Position numbers and translations under genes: made by a program. The notes under the pieces were generated by a model that saw only the letters and a program-made list of their open reading frames with translations, was not told where the DNA came from and made no database searches. Of a stretch of 64,000 nt of DNA, positions 53,462 through 62,365 are shown piece by piece. Source of the DNA: Eubacteriaceae bacterium (GTDB lineage Bacteria > Bacillota > Clostridia > Peptostreptococcales > Anaerovoracaceae); assembly GCA_902362435.1 (NCBI GenBank), contig CABIWW010000002.1, forward strand, positions 1-64,000, in the 5' to 3' direction. Numbering within the stretch: the stretch's first letter is position 1; every line of letters begins with the position of its first letter.

Positions 53462-54010
53462 TCATGTATCGCTTTCCGCTGCACCTTTGTTTTCTTTCCG
53501 ATCCCTGTAAAAACTGCGGCCCAGCGACAGCAACAGGAAAACTGCTGCAATGCCTGTCATGAGCCATCGACAGCCCTTAGCACTCACTACCGAAAAAGGT
53601 CCGCCCAGCAGCGGTATCCCGAATACCACTTTACCCACAGTGTTCTTCCAGAGCACCGGCACCGCATCGTTGACATCATTGGCATCGCCCTTTGTTGTAA
53701 AAGTCTGCTGGACAGGATCTGCCGATACCACCCGATGTGTCACTACCATTCCGTCTGCATTGGCCACGAAAGTTATGACATCCCCCGGCTGTATGCTTTC
53801 CGGCTCGACTTCCCGCACTATTATCAGCGAGTCCACCGGATACTCCGGAGTCATGCTCCCACTCTCCACGCTGTACAGATGAAGACCCGCCAGCTGCCCC
53901 AGCAGAGCCACCCCTGAAATAACAATAATCGCTACCGTGATAAACGTAAAAATCAAATCCAACACCTTGCGCTGTCTTCCCCGTACGCAAAAACCATCTC
54001 TTTTATGCAT
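53462..54010 (-). CDS. sipW: SipW-type (ER-type) signal peptidase I
   Basis: A 182-residue membrane signal peptidase. One membrane helix near the N-terminus (about 17-38), the nucleophile Ser52 in SVESGSMTPEYPVDS, and a His (H92 in VVTHRVVS) where ordinary bacterial enzymes have Lys, the mark of the ER/SipW type. TKGDANDVNDAVPV carries the conserved Asp residues. A second membrane helix lies near the end. SipW enzymes process TasA/camelysin-type matrix proteins. Seven such substrates are encoded upstream on the same strand (55729 to beyond 64000). Confidence 0.92.
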   Translation of the reverse strand: MHKRDGFCVRGRQRKVLDLIFTFITVAIIVISGVALLGQLAGLHLYSVESGSMTPEYPVDSLIIVREVEPESIQPGDVITFVANADGMVVTHRVVSADPVQQTFTTKGDANDVNDAVPVLWKNTVGKVVFGIPLLGGPFSVVSAKGCRWLMTGIAAVFLLLSLGRSFYRDRKENKGAAESDT

Positions 54011-54267
54011 CGTAGATTACCCCCTTTGATCCATTATCTGCATGCCCGGATGACGGCGCGCAGATATTTTCCAAATTATCCCATGTCAATAATATCCTTT
54101 TTTTACCAGGATGTCAATAGGGATTTTGGGGAGGTACATGTAGATGTGAATTTGGGGACTGGTTTTTATGTAAAGTATGCGCGTTCCTGGATTTTTCAGA
54201 TATATAAGTATTGTCATTCGTCTTTTAGCAATATGGACATAAAATCGAGCGCCCTACTCAGTGCATT

Positions 54268-54525
54268 TTACTCTTTCGATTCATCTTTAGCTTCATGCTT
54301 CTCATGCAGGTCTCCGGTTTCAGGTTCCTCTGTTATCCCTGGCAGAGCAGTCTGTTCAGGCGTTTCCTGCTGTTCCTGCTCTGTGTCATAACGATCATTT
54401 TGTTTCATTATTTCTGCAACATCTATATGCATTTTGACTGCAGTTGCAGGTATGTCTTTCCTTTCCAAAGGATCTCTTTTTCCCACCTTATATGCTACCT
54501 CTGATTTAATATCTGAACATTGCAT
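54268..54525 (-). CDS. Small acidic protein of unknown function (85 aa)
   Basis: An 85-residue protein beginning MQCSDIKSEVAYKVGKRDPLE, then ATAVKMHIDVAEIMKQ and a highly charged Glu/Gln-rich C-terminal half. A GGGGGGAG ribosome site lies 7 nt before the ATG at 54525, which is the best evidence that it is real. No signal peptide or known family. It lies 257 nt upstream of sipW on the same strand and downstream of a 305-bp repeat element; 54011-54267 holds nothing I can recognise. Confidence 0.55.
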   Translation of the reverse strand: MQCSDIKSEVAYKVGKRDPLERKDIPATAVKMHIDVAEIMKQNDRYDTEQEQQETPEQTALPGITEEPETGDLHEKHEAKDESKE

Positions 54526-54641
54526 TTTAATACTCCCCCCGTATTGTTCTGTCAATATAAATTTCTGTAAGGCTCTTATAAACTAAAAAAATGTTCATCT
54601 GGTAACTCGATCGTTCTGCCAGACTGCAAGCTCTGAGCTCT

Positions 54642-54946
54642 GACACAGCTGTTTCAGCCATAAATCCATGTCTGCATTATGCAAATGGCGGAAAACTGGA
54701 AATCGGAGTCTTTGCAATATGCTTATAGTCCGGGGTACCCACAACTAACTTGCAGACCGTGGGATAATTTCAGCCATACACCGTTCATTCATGGGCTGAC
54801 GTGGCTGAAAATTGTAAACTCAAACCATAGCTACGCATTTTACATGACGATGACAAAACTCTCACTTGATTTTGCAAGCATATAATTTCCTTTTTTCAGC
54901 CATGACACCTGCTATATCATGTACTTTCGGCTGAAACAGCTGTGAC
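54642..54946. repeat. Structured 305-bp intergenic element, copy 2
   Basis: Same layout as 36554-36857: three TTTCAGCCA-N25-TGGCTGAAA-type units starting at 54652, 54768 and 54894 (spacings 116 and 126; 116 and 125 in copy 1). The terminal arms read GACACAGCTG and CAGCTGTGAC where copy 1 has GTCGCAGCGA and TCGCTGCGAC, so the arms differ but still pair. The sequence between units is not conserved. Confidence 0.8.
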
Positions 54947-55096
54947 AAACTCGATGCACAAAGTCCACAATAGAAAAATATGCGCAATCACATAAAAGAT
55001 CTGCCGCCGCATTTTTGACGAAATGGGCAGCATGCAGATCAGACAGATCAATGACGACACCGCTAAATTAGCAATGACGCTAAATCAAGAATCTCC

Positions 55097-55125
55097 TTGC
55101 ATACCTCACCTTTTTTTGTTATATT
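55097..55125 (+). promoter_or_regulatory. Candidate promoter of tRNA-Ser
   Basis: -35 TTGCAT (55097-55102), 17 bp, -10 TATATT (55120-55125). It lies 98 bp upstream of the tRNA; the leader contains an ACTGCAG/CTGCAGT hairpin (about 55182-55208). Confidence 0.45.
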
Positions 55126-55222
55126 ATATAGGTATCTTGCGTTGCCGACTGATATGCGGTCGCTAGCGCAGAAATATAAAAACTGCAGGCTTTCGGCAGG
55201 CTGCAGTCATAACAATAAATAC

Positions 55223-55310
55223 GGAGGATTGACCGAGTGGCTAAGGAGCTCGCCTGGAAAGCGAGTAAGGTGTAACAGCCCCGCGGGTTCGAGTCCCGTG
55301 TCCTCCGCCA
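55223..55310 (+). tRNA. tRNA-Ser(GGA)
   Basis: Class II cloverleaf with a long variable arm. Acceptor GGAGGAT pairs with GTCCTCC (one G-U), discriminator G and encoded CCA. The anticodon stem CTCGC/GCGAG holds loop CTGGAAA, anticodon GGA. T-loop GGTTCGAGTCC. Confidence 0.96.
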
Positions 55311-55316
55311 GAATTC

Positions 55317-55342
55317 AGAGACCTGTTTCAGGTCTCTTTTTT
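55317..55342 (+). terminator. Terminator of tRNA-Ser
   Basis: AGAGACCTG-TTT-CAGGTCTCT followed by TTTTTT, starting 6 nt after the CCA end. The stretch 55343-55628 has no gene that I can see. Confidence 0.9.
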
Positions 55343-55628
55343 ATTGAAATTTCAACGTTTTTCACGTTTTTATATAGACGAATCCATCCCATAAAAAAAT
55401 GGCAAAAAGGTGCTCTCCGGACCCTATAATAGGCTCTCCGGTGCATAAAGATATGGGATGAAATTCAGCAAAAAAGCCCGGAAAACTTAAATAGTTGACA
55501 AATCCAGGACAGTTCCGACATATGCACTGAATGAACTGAGAAATATATCAAAGTTGAATAAAAGTCAGAATATATCAGTGCTACTGCAGAGACTTCAATT
55601 AAAACTGTATCTTTATTTATAGAAAACA

Positions 55629-55663
55629 CCCGCTGTCGACGTTTTACTGCAGTCGACAGCGGG
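55629..55663 (-). terminator. Terminator of the SipW-type gene at 55729
   Basis: 12-bp stem CCCGCTGTCGAC/GTCGACAGCGGG with an 11-nt loop; on the minus strand TGTTTTCT follows. Nearly the same hairpin occurs at 57139-57173. Confidence 0.7.
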
Positions 55664-55728
55664 TATATTTGTTTCAGCTTTTAAATATAATTTTTGTCTG
55701 CAAAACATGGCATATGATGTAATAGCGG

Positions 55729-57018
55729 CTATTCTGCCACAACTGTATACCAGATGTCGCCGTTTGCCTTCGTTTCAGAAACTACCTTATAGCCTTGCGG
55801 TACGAAACTTCCACCGAGGTTATCATCTCCGGTACTTGGATCATAGTTCACGAACGTGCCGCCTGTTACAGTTATCGTGCCGTGAGTTTTATTATTCTGG
55901 TTCAGTACATAATATTTGCCATTATTATCCGGACCTTCACACTTGAATAAACCGCCTTTGATGATGATGGTACCACCGGCATCATAAATACAGCTGTTTC
56001 CTGCTTTACCAATAAATGTTCCGTCTTCTATTGTTACCTTTCCGCCAGACTCTACTGTGACTGCAGTAGCACCATCTGATGCCTTAGAGGCATCTACCGT
56101 ACCTTTTCCTTTAATAGTCAAGTCCCCATTATTTTCAACATCGAACAATGGCTGACTGCCGGTTTTCGACAATGTATTGCCATTCAGATCGATCGCTGTC
56201 TTATAATTTACAAACCATCCGTAATAACGACTTGCATCTCCTCCAAGCAGGATGTCAGGGTTTTGCTTCTGTAATTCATTATATAAGGCCGTGCCGGTGC
56301 CAGGTACATCTTCTCCAATAATCGGGTATGGTACATTTTCATCATACTTATTATTGAAGCTGTCACTTTCATGACTTGCCTGTGTTGCAGTCAAGGCTAA
56401 ATTGAATCGGATCGCCGGAGAATTTCCATTGACTGAGTTTGCCTCATTTCCGACAGTTTCAGGCATACGAACTACGAATGCCAGATAATCGGCTGATTCA
56501 GCATTTTCTCCTGCAGGCAGTAATTTATTTTCTTTCGTATAAGAATCATATGGCACCATATTATTTGCAGCAGCTGCTGCAGCTTCTTCACGTGTTGCAT
56601 ATGTGCCTTCTGCAGCATTCTTACCTTCTGCGATACCTATCTCAAGATACTTTGACAGCAGGATAGTTTCGCCGGCACTGTTTACAGCATTCTTCCACTC
56701 CCAGGTATTGATCGTATTCAGGCGATATTTCAGTGCCAGATTTCCCTTGTTGCTGACTTTCAAGTATACTACTTCTGTGTGTCCCGGCTCCCAGAGGGTA
56801 TCTTCCGAGAAAAGCGTAGCATTTTTTGCATCAACATACTTTTCCCCATTCCAGTACTCGAATCCTACCTTCAGATTACCTGCCTGGATCTTGTTCACTC
56901 CTGTGCTCGCAGTGTCTGTGAACCATGCGAATGTCGTTCCGATCAGCAGCACTATGCATAAGAATAATGCAAAGAGACTGCCGCGAAGCGCTTTTTTAGT
57001 TTTCGTGCTTTCGTTCAT
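55729..57018 (-). CDS. SipW-dependent secreted surface protein, paralogue 1
   Basis: A 429-residue exported protein. The N-terminus MNESTKTKKALRGSLFALFL leads to a membrane segment and the SipW-type cleavage motif TTFAWFTDTAS. The next 200 residues are TasA/camelysin-like (LWEPGHTEVVYLKVSNKGNLALKYRL). The C-terminal 150 residues are beta-solenoid-like, rich in GG-x-T/V repeats (VTIEDGTF, GTIIIKGGLF, GTITVTGGTFVNYDPSTG), ending GYKVVSETKANGDIWYTVV. There is no sortase motif. By family it may build a fibrous matrix or cell coat. Its ribosome site (AAGGAGAAG) differs from the other paralogues. Confidence 0.85.
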   Translation of the reverse strand: MNESTKTKKALRGSLFALFLCIVLLIGTTFAWFTDTASTGVNKIQAGNLKVGFEYWNGEKYVDAKNATLFSEDTLWEPGHTEVVYLKVSNKGNLALKYRLNTINTWEWKNAVNSAGETILLSKYLEIGIAEGKNAAEGTYATREEAAAAAANNMVPYDSYTKENKLLPAGENAESADYLAFVVRMPETVGNEANSVNGNSPAIRFNLALTATQASHESDSFNNKYDENVPYPIIGEDVPGTGTALYNELQKQNPDILLGGDASRYYGWFVNYKTAIDLNGNTLSKTGSQPLFDVENNGDLTIKGKGTVDASKASDGATAVTVESGGKVTIEDGTFIGKAGNSCIYDAGGTIIIKGGLFKCEGPDNNGKYYVLNQNNKTHGTITVTGGTFVNYDPSTGDDNLGGSFVPQGYKVVSETKANGDIWYTVVAE

Positions 57019-57138
57019 TACTTCTTCTCCTTTTCCACAATTTCAGTGATTGAATTAGTGCAAAATCTCTACTTCCCAGTTCCCTTATATTTTCTAAATC
57101 CATTTTGCACCCGGTAATGCAGGGGGCAATTTTAAATA

Positions 57139-57173
57139 CCCGCTGCCGACGTTTTGATATAGTCGACAGCGGG
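57139..57173 (-). terminator. Terminator of the gene at 57214
   Basis: CCCGCTGCCGAC/GTCGACAGCGGG with an 11-nt loop, a twin of the hairpin at 55629-55663, 40 nt past the stop. On the minus strand TATTTAAAATTT follows. Confidence 0.65.
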
Positions 57174-57213
57174 TGTTTGTTTTGCTGTGTTTTGATGTTG
57201 ATCTTTGTAGGTC

Positions 57214-57999
57214 TTATTCTGTGCCGGACTGGCTCTTGTTGCTGTCGGCATCGGTATTGCTACCGCTGCTGTCGGTGTTCTTGTCGGTCGACTGCTGGCT
57301 GTTTTTACTATTCGTGGTGTTCTGATCGGAGCTGCCATTTCCGGAAGTTCCGCTGCTGCCTGCGGTCGACGGTTCTGCAACGGTATTGCTGTCCGTGTTC
57401 TGATCGGAAGAACTGTCAGTCTTCGCACCGCCATTCAAGGTTATAGTACCGCCACTTCCATATGCCTGTCTGCCTGCAAAGCTCGCAGCATTCGGAGCTC
57501 CCCAGGCTGCTATCAGCTGGCACTTTACAGCTTTACTCCCATTATTGATCGTAAAATTGAATTCATTATCTGATGTCAGTGCCACTGTGCAGTACTTCTC
57601 TTCAATATTTGCACCACCGTCGCCTGCATAAGTCATTTTCAATATGCAGTAACCGCCGTTTTTAGGTGCTGCTGACGGATTCAGCGTCACTACATACTGC
57701 GTATTTGCAGCCAGCGTATAAGTGCCGTCTGACTCTTTTTTTAGTGTACCGGTATTTGCCGCATCGGCGGAATTGCCGGAAGTGCCGTCTGTCTTCACTT
57801 TCACGGTCTCGTTAAGAGTGTAGCTCTTCGCAGTTATCGTGGACTGCGACTGCACGCCTGCCGTGAACCACGCCCAGGACATCCCCGCGAGGCAGATCAG
57901 GCAGACCATGATCCCCAGAAGAGACGGGCAAAGCATTCGCAGGATCGAGCGTTCCTCCGTATTTTTGCTGTTTATCAAATTGTTCTGTCGTCTTTTCAA
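57214..57999 (-). CDS. SipW-type exported protein with low-complexity C-terminus
   Basis: A 261-residue protein with a polar start (MKRRQNNLINSKNTEERS), one membrane segment (LLGIMVCLICLAGMSWAWF) ending in the SipW-like SWAWFTAG, and a beta-rich middle (about 50-190). The last 70 residues are almost only Ser, Thr, Asn, Gln, Asp and Gly (SSDQNTDSN-type repeats). It lacks the beta-solenoid part of its neighbours. It lies 18 nt after the gene at 58018, so it is cotranscribed, and may be a minor or anchoring component of the same surface structure. Confidence 0.75.
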   Translation of the reverse strand: MKRRQNNLINSKNTEERSILRMLCPSLLGIMVCLICLAGMSWAWFTAGVQSQSTITAKSYTLNETVKVKTDGTSGNSADAANTGTLKKESDGTYTLAANTQYVVTLNPSAAPKNGGYCILKMTYAGDGGANIEEKYCTVALTSDNEFNFTINNGSKAVKCQLIAAWGAPNAASFAGRQAYGSGGTITLNGGAKTDSSSDQNTDSNTVAEPSTAGSSGTSGNGSSDQNTTNSKNSQQSTDKNTDSSGSNTDADSNKSQSGTE

Positions 58000-58017
58000 C
58001 GGTCACACGTCCTCTCG

Positions 58018-59478
58018 TTATTTTTTCGAAAACCCAGTCAGTTTAGCGTTATTATCGATAGAAATTTTTCCATCCTGGTCAAACGTATTTTTATCAAAAC
58101 TCATATTCGCATCAGCTATCCCGCTGATCTCAACTGCCGCAGCTGCATCGCAGTTTTTCAGGCCGGTGAATGTGTTTCCAGTCAGCACAAGCTCTTTCGT
58201 CTCTGCGCCTTTTATGCAAAGCACGCGGTGTGCGCCTGCAGCGAGCTTCTGGTCTGATGCCGCAGCTCTAGCGTCGGCATTCTGGATCTTGCATTTTTCG
58301 CTGTCGTATTGATGCCCTGCCGAGCCTGATGCTTCCGGTACTGTAAAGGTGCAGTTCGTGATGCTTATGGACGCATCTGCTTTTGCATCTATCTCGATGC
58401 TCGACCACTGCGGTTCTTCAAATCGACATCCGTCCACGGCCAGATCACCGGAATAATTCTCAGCTTTCAGGCTGACGCCTTTATTATCCGATGTCCTCGG
58501 TGATCTGAACGTGATGTTTTTCAGCGTTACATTGCTGCCTGAGCCGATCTTGATAGCTCCGCCTGAGATTACCGCACCGCCGACGCTCTTGATCGTAACA
58601 TTTTTATTTACAGTCAAGTCTCCATTCAGCGCAATGTTCCCAGTCAATTCGATGGTATCGCCGTCAGAAGCCTTTTCCAAAGCAGTCTGCAGTTCCGAAG
58701 CATTCCCTGCCGGATATGTCGCTTCCCTGTCATAATCATTTCCGCTGCTGTCCGACTCCTCCATCGCCTGCGTTGCGCCGAGGCTGATACCCAGATCGAT
58801 CGAAAGCCTGTCCTTGCCGTCGCTGGTCTTGTCTACAGATTTTCCATCCGAATCCTTGTCCGGATAGTTCGCAAGGTTGTATTCGTAGTCTGTATCTGAG
58901 TTTGGCTGCCAGTACAGGATCACCCCGTATACAGCGCTTGACGTGCTCTTAGCAAGCTTCTGCGTGCCGTTACCTGCAGCCTTTTCCAAAATATTCAGCT
59001 GATTGCCGGCTACAGCCTTAAAACCCTGGTCATTCTTGAGACTGTCTTCCTTCAAATCATTAGCCGTCACTGCCCGATCTAAAACCTTGACCTTCAGCAC
59101 ATCCTTCAGCGACTTGTTAGTCCCTTTGATAGTATTCGCATTGTTCAGATCGAGCGCAAGCCTGTAGTTCAGCGCCAGATCGCCTGCATTCTTTACTGTG
59201 AAATTTTCATAAGCCACCGCGCCCGGCTCCCAGCTTATCGCCTCGCCGTTCTTGTCCGTGAACAGCAGCGTGCTCTGCGTTACAGCTTCTTCCTTCGTAA
59301 CTTTAGCATTCGTATGCAAAAGCTCGACCTTCAGGCTGCCGGTCGTGATCTTGTTGCTGCCGGTGCTGACGCTGTCGGTGAACCATGCAAATGTGCTGCC
59401 CGCCATCATCAGCATGCTGAACAGCAACGCGCACGTACTTATGAAAAGAGCTTTTTTCGTGATACTGCTCCGAGTCAT
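58018..59478 (-). CDS. SipW-dependent secreted protein with beta-helix domain
   Basis: A 486-residue protein beginning MTRSSITKKALFISTCALLF with the SipW-type motif STFAWFTDSVSTGSNKI. A TasA-like part (to about 240, SWEPGAVAYENFTVKNAGDLALNYRL) is followed by a right-handed beta-helix-like region (about 250-480) with DGDTIELTGNIALNGDLTVN and repeated short strands with NxTF ends (VTLKNITF, ISITNCTF, LVLTGNTF). It is the most diverged long member and lacks the WYTVV end. The start at 59478 has AAGGAG 8 nt upstream. GC is higher than in the MNEST paralogues, closer to the genome. Confidence 0.82.
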   Translation of the reverse strand: MTRSSITKKALFISTCALLFSMLMMAGSTFAWFTDSVSTGSNKITTGSLKVELLHTNAKVTKEEAVTQSTLLFTDKNGEAISWEPGAVAYENFTVKNAGDLALNYRLALDLNNANTIKGTNKSLKDVLKVKVLDRAVTANDLKEDSLKNDQGFKAVAGNQLNILEKAAGNGTQKLAKSTSSAVYGVILYWQPNSDTDYEYNLANYPDKDSDGKSVDKTSDGKDRLSIDLGISLGATQAMEESDSSGNDYDREATYPAGNASELQTALEKASDGDTIELTGNIALNGDLTVNKNVTIKSVGGAVISGGAIKIGSGSNVTLKNITFRSPRTSDNKGVSLKAENYSGDLAVDGCRFEEPQWSSIEIDAKADASISITNCTFTVPEASGSAGHQYDSEKCKIQNADARAAASDQKLAAGAHRVLCIKGAETKELVLTGNTFTGLKNCDAAAAVEISGIADANMSFDKNTFDQDGKISIDNNAKLTGFSKK

Positions 59479-59562
59479 ATCCGAATCTCCTTCTGTTGAA
59501 TCTTTGATAATATTTTTCAGTGAATCGTGTTCCAAAACACTGCGGTTTCTTTCTATTCAGAA

Positions 59563-59657
59563 ATCAAAAGGCACCCGCTCAAGGGTCTTCCCTTTTATGT
59601 AAAGCCGCCAGCCGCGGCATGCCCGTGCCCTTTGATCTCCGCCCGCCTGACGGCGGG
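59563..59657. repeat. Double-hairpin spacer, copy 1
   Basis: ATCAAAAGGCAC (59563-59574) pairs with GTGCCCTTTGAT (59625-59636, one mismatch), and next to it CCCGCC-TGAC-GGCGGG (59642-59657). It lies after the paralogue at 59696. The same layout, with other sequences, recurs at 62251 and 63672. Confidence 0.6.
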
Positions 59658-59695
59658 TGGAAAGTTGAACGCCGGATAGCGTTTAGTAAGCTTTA

Positions 59696-60814
59696 TTATT
59701 TAGGAACTACTGTGTACCAAACGTCACCGTTTGCCTTTGTTTCTGAAGTAACTTTATAGCCACTAGCTACGAAGTTGCCGCCATTATTGTCATCACCCTT
59801 GCTCGGATCGTAGTTTACGAATGTACCACCCTTGACAGTGATAGTTCCAGGGTTGTTGTTCTGCTGATTCAGGACATAGTAGAACCCTCTCCAATTATAG
59901 TCTGTCTGGAAGAATCCTCCCTCAATAATGATGTTGCCGCCATTACTTTCGATAACAGAGTTTCCTCCACCTTTGGCATCGCTTCCAACTGTAAATGTGC
60001 CACCTTTAATTGTAACTGTTGCACCATCTGCTACATGTATACACTGGTTATTTCCACCAGAGCCGCCATCGAATGTACCTGCAGTGATAGTAACATTAGT
60101 ATTTGCACCTGTTGCTTTTACTGCAATAGCATTTGCATTCGTTGCTGTTATACCAGTATCAAGAGTGTGCGTTCCACTTTTGAATGTTTTACCAGCAGCG
60201 ATCGTTTCAGTGTACTGAGCATCCTTATCGTACTGATTATCAATGCTGTCATTTTCTACTGTATCCTGCGTTGCGTATACTGTGATGCTGATGCCTTCGA
60301 TAGTCAGTCCCTGATATTCATTGCCTGCTGATTCCTGCATGTGTCCCTGGAGAGTCATAGGCTCAGATTTAGCTCCTGCCTTAAGATGCTGTTCTGTACT
60401 AATATCAACACCATTCATCGTCCAGTCGATTACTTTATTCAGCTCTTTATCGCCTTCGATGCCAGTCACTTTTACTTTGTACTTCAGTGCAAGATTACCA
60501 TTATTCACAACCTTGATCTGTGGCAATTTGTAAGTACATCCCGGTTCCCAAAGGATGTTTTCACCTTCAGCTACAGTTTCATCTGCCTGCTTCTGTAAAA
60601 ATTTCAGCGTCTTTCCTTCCGCATTATTCCATGTAGTTCCATCTGTCGAATACAGTAACTGCACATCCAGATTACCTGACTGGATCTTGTTCACACCTGT
60701 ACTTGCAGTGTCTGTGAACCATGCGAATGTTGTTCCGATCAGCAGTACGATGCATAAGAATAATGCAAAGAGGCTGCCACGGAGCGCTTTTTTAGTCTTT
60801 GTACTCTCGTTCAT
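59696..60814 (-). CDS. SipW-dependent secreted surface protein, paralogue 2
   Basis: A 372-residue member of the MNESTKTKKALRGSLFALFL group with TTFAWFTDTAS. The TasA-like part includes ILWEPGCTYKLPQIKVVNNG and LALKYKVKVTGIEGDKELN; the C-terminal part is beta-solenoid-like (ANTNVTITAGTF, ATVTIKGGTFTVGSD, GTITVKGGTFVNYDPS) and ends DVWYTVVPK. The start at 60814 is shared with the paralogues and preceded by the common leader AGGAAAATGGAGCA; an upstream extension to 60889 is not conserved. The C-terminal 90 residues closely match paralogue 1. Confidence 0.85.
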   Translation of the reverse strand: MNESTKTKKALRGSLFALFLCIVLLIGTTFAWFTDTASTGVNKIQSGNLDVQLLYSTDGTTWNNAEGKTLKFLQKQADETVAEGENILWEPGCTYKLPQIKVVNNGNLALKYKVKVTGIEGDKELNKVIDWTMNGVDISTEQHLKAGAKSEPMTLQGHMQESAGNEYQGLTIEGISITVYATQDTVENDSIDNQYDKDAQYTETIAAGKTFKSGTHTLDTGITATNANAIAVKATGANTNVTITAGTFDGGSGGNNQCIHVADGATVTIKGGTFTVGSDAKGGGNSVIESNGGNIIIEGGFFQTDYNWRGFYYVLNQQNNNPGTITVKGGTFVNYDPSKGDDNNGGNFVASGYKVTSETKANGDVWYTVVPK

Positions 60815-60940
60815 TGCTCCATTTTCCTTTCTGATTTTTAATTGATTTTTTATTGTATCTCCTGAACCCTCTATCCCCTTATTTTTCACTCAACAACTTG
60901 TTAATAAAATTAAATTAACATATGCTCTCTGTATTTGTCA

Positions 60941-62173
60941 CTATTTCGGAACTACCGTGTACCATGTATCTGATCCATGAGCTTCGGATACTACTTTGTA
61001 AGCATCTGCCACGAAGTTTGTTCCTGCACCTTCTGCAGTATTGTTTGAAGGATCGAAGTTCACATATGTACCGCCTTTGACAATAATTTTTGCTGTACCA
61101 TTTTCGTAATTCGCATCAACACAGTTTAATACATACCTGTAATCATGTGTACCAATATCCGGTGCAACCTGGAAGAAACCATCATTTACAACCAATGTAC
61201 CCTGCTGAACATTGAAAATCGTACCTCCGCCATAATAATTACCGCCATTAACAGTGACCGTGATGCCTTCACCTGCAATGTGAGCGACATATGGACCGCC
61301 TATGTATGATGCGCTTGCATCAGTCTTATCCAGACAGTTGATTCCGCCATTGCTCGATGCATTGATCGTAAGATCTTTCGTTACATATAATGCTGCCCAG
61401 TTATTCGAATCCTCCAGGCTTCCCGGAACTGTATAAGTAGCTCCTAAATATAATGTAGTTGGCTCCTTAACAATTACGCGATCAGCTGCTGTCGTTTTCG
61501 TCTCATCTGCAGTGATGTTATCATTTATCGCAATAGCGCCACCACTAGCAAATGCATCCTTCATATCAGAATACTTTGCAATCGGATAGCCTGCATTTTC
61601 ATCATATCTATTATTGAAGCTGTCATTTTCTACTGTATCCTGCGTTGCGTAAACGGTGATGCTGATTCCATCAATTGACTTGTCCTGGTATTCATTCCCG
61701 GCTGATTCCTGCATATGTCCCTTTATTACAAGCTCATCAGAAGTTGCCTTTGCTGCAAGTTTATGATCCGCATCAAGAGCAGTATCGCTGATAGTCCAGT
61801 CGATGACTTCATTCAGCCTCTCATCACCCTGAATACCATTTATCTTGATTTTATATTTAAGTGCCAGATTTCCCTTGTTGACAACACGAAGTGCCGGCAG
61901 TTCATATGTACAGCCTGGCTCCCACAGTATCTTATCTGCCGCTCTGTTATCCGCAGTTTTGAAGGTAAGTGTCTGCCCCGTTGCATCTTGCCATTGATCT
62001 CCCACTTTGTATTCCAGGCCCACTTTGAGTGTGCCTGACTGGATCTTGTTCACACCTGTACTTGCAGTGTCTGTGAACCATGCGAATGTCGTTCCGATCA
62101 GCAGCACTATGCATAAGACTAATGCAAGGAGGCTACCGTGAAGCGCTTTTTTAGTCTTTGTACTTTCGTTCAT
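60941..62173 (-). CDS. SipW-dependent secreted surface protein, paralogue 3
   Basis: A 410-residue member beginning MNESTKTKKALHGSLLALVL with TTFAWFTDTAS. The TasA-like part (ILWEPGCTYELPALRVVNKG) resembles paralogues 2 and 4. The beta-solenoid half has TTLYLGATYTVPGSL, GGINCLDKTDASAS, GITVTVNGGNYYGGGTIFNV and ends GTAKIIVKGGTYVNFDPSNN and DTWYTVVPK. The start has AGGAAATGGAGCA as leader. Regions of strong and weak identity with paralogue 4 alternate, as in mosaic or recombining genes. Confidence 0.85.
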   Translation of the reverse strand: MNESTKTKKALHGSLLALVLCIVLLIGTTFAWFTDTASTGVNKIQSGTLKVGLEYKVGDQWQDATGQTLTFKTADNRAADKILWEPGCTYELPALRVVNKGNLALKYKIKINGIQGDERLNEVIDWTISDTALDADHKLAAKATSDELVIKGHMQESAGNEYQDKSIDGISITVYATQDTVENDSFNNRYDENAGYPIAKYSDMKDAFASGGAIAINDNITADETKTTAADRVIVKEPTTLYLGATYTVPGSLEDSNNWAALYVTKDLTINASSNGGINCLDKTDASASYIGGPYVAHIAGEGITVTVNGGNYYGGGTIFNVQQGTLVVNDGFFQVAPDIGTHDYRYVLNCVDANYENGTAKIIVKGGTYVNFDPSNNTAEGAGTNFVADAYKVVSEAHGSDTWYTVVPK

Positions 62174-62250
62174 TGCTCCATTTCCTCTCTGATTCTTACT
62201 TGTAAATCAATTTGACATATCTAAAATCCGACAATACCGTTTTCCTATTC

Positions 62251-62330
62251 GGAAAGTAAAGGGCACCGTATCGGTCTGCTCTGTCACGCGATAGCATGTC
62301 CTTTACTTTCCGCTCACCAGCCGGTGAGCG
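62251..62330. repeat. Double-hairpin spacer, copy 2
   Basis: GGAAAGTAAAGG (62251-62262) pairs perfectly with CCTTTACTTTCC (62300-62311) across a 37-nt loop, followed by CGCTCACC-AGCC-GGTGAGCG (62311-62330). It lies just after the stop of paralogue 4. Confidence 0.75.
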
Positions 62331-62365
62331 GAAGATTTAAATAAATAATATTTAAATATCAATAA

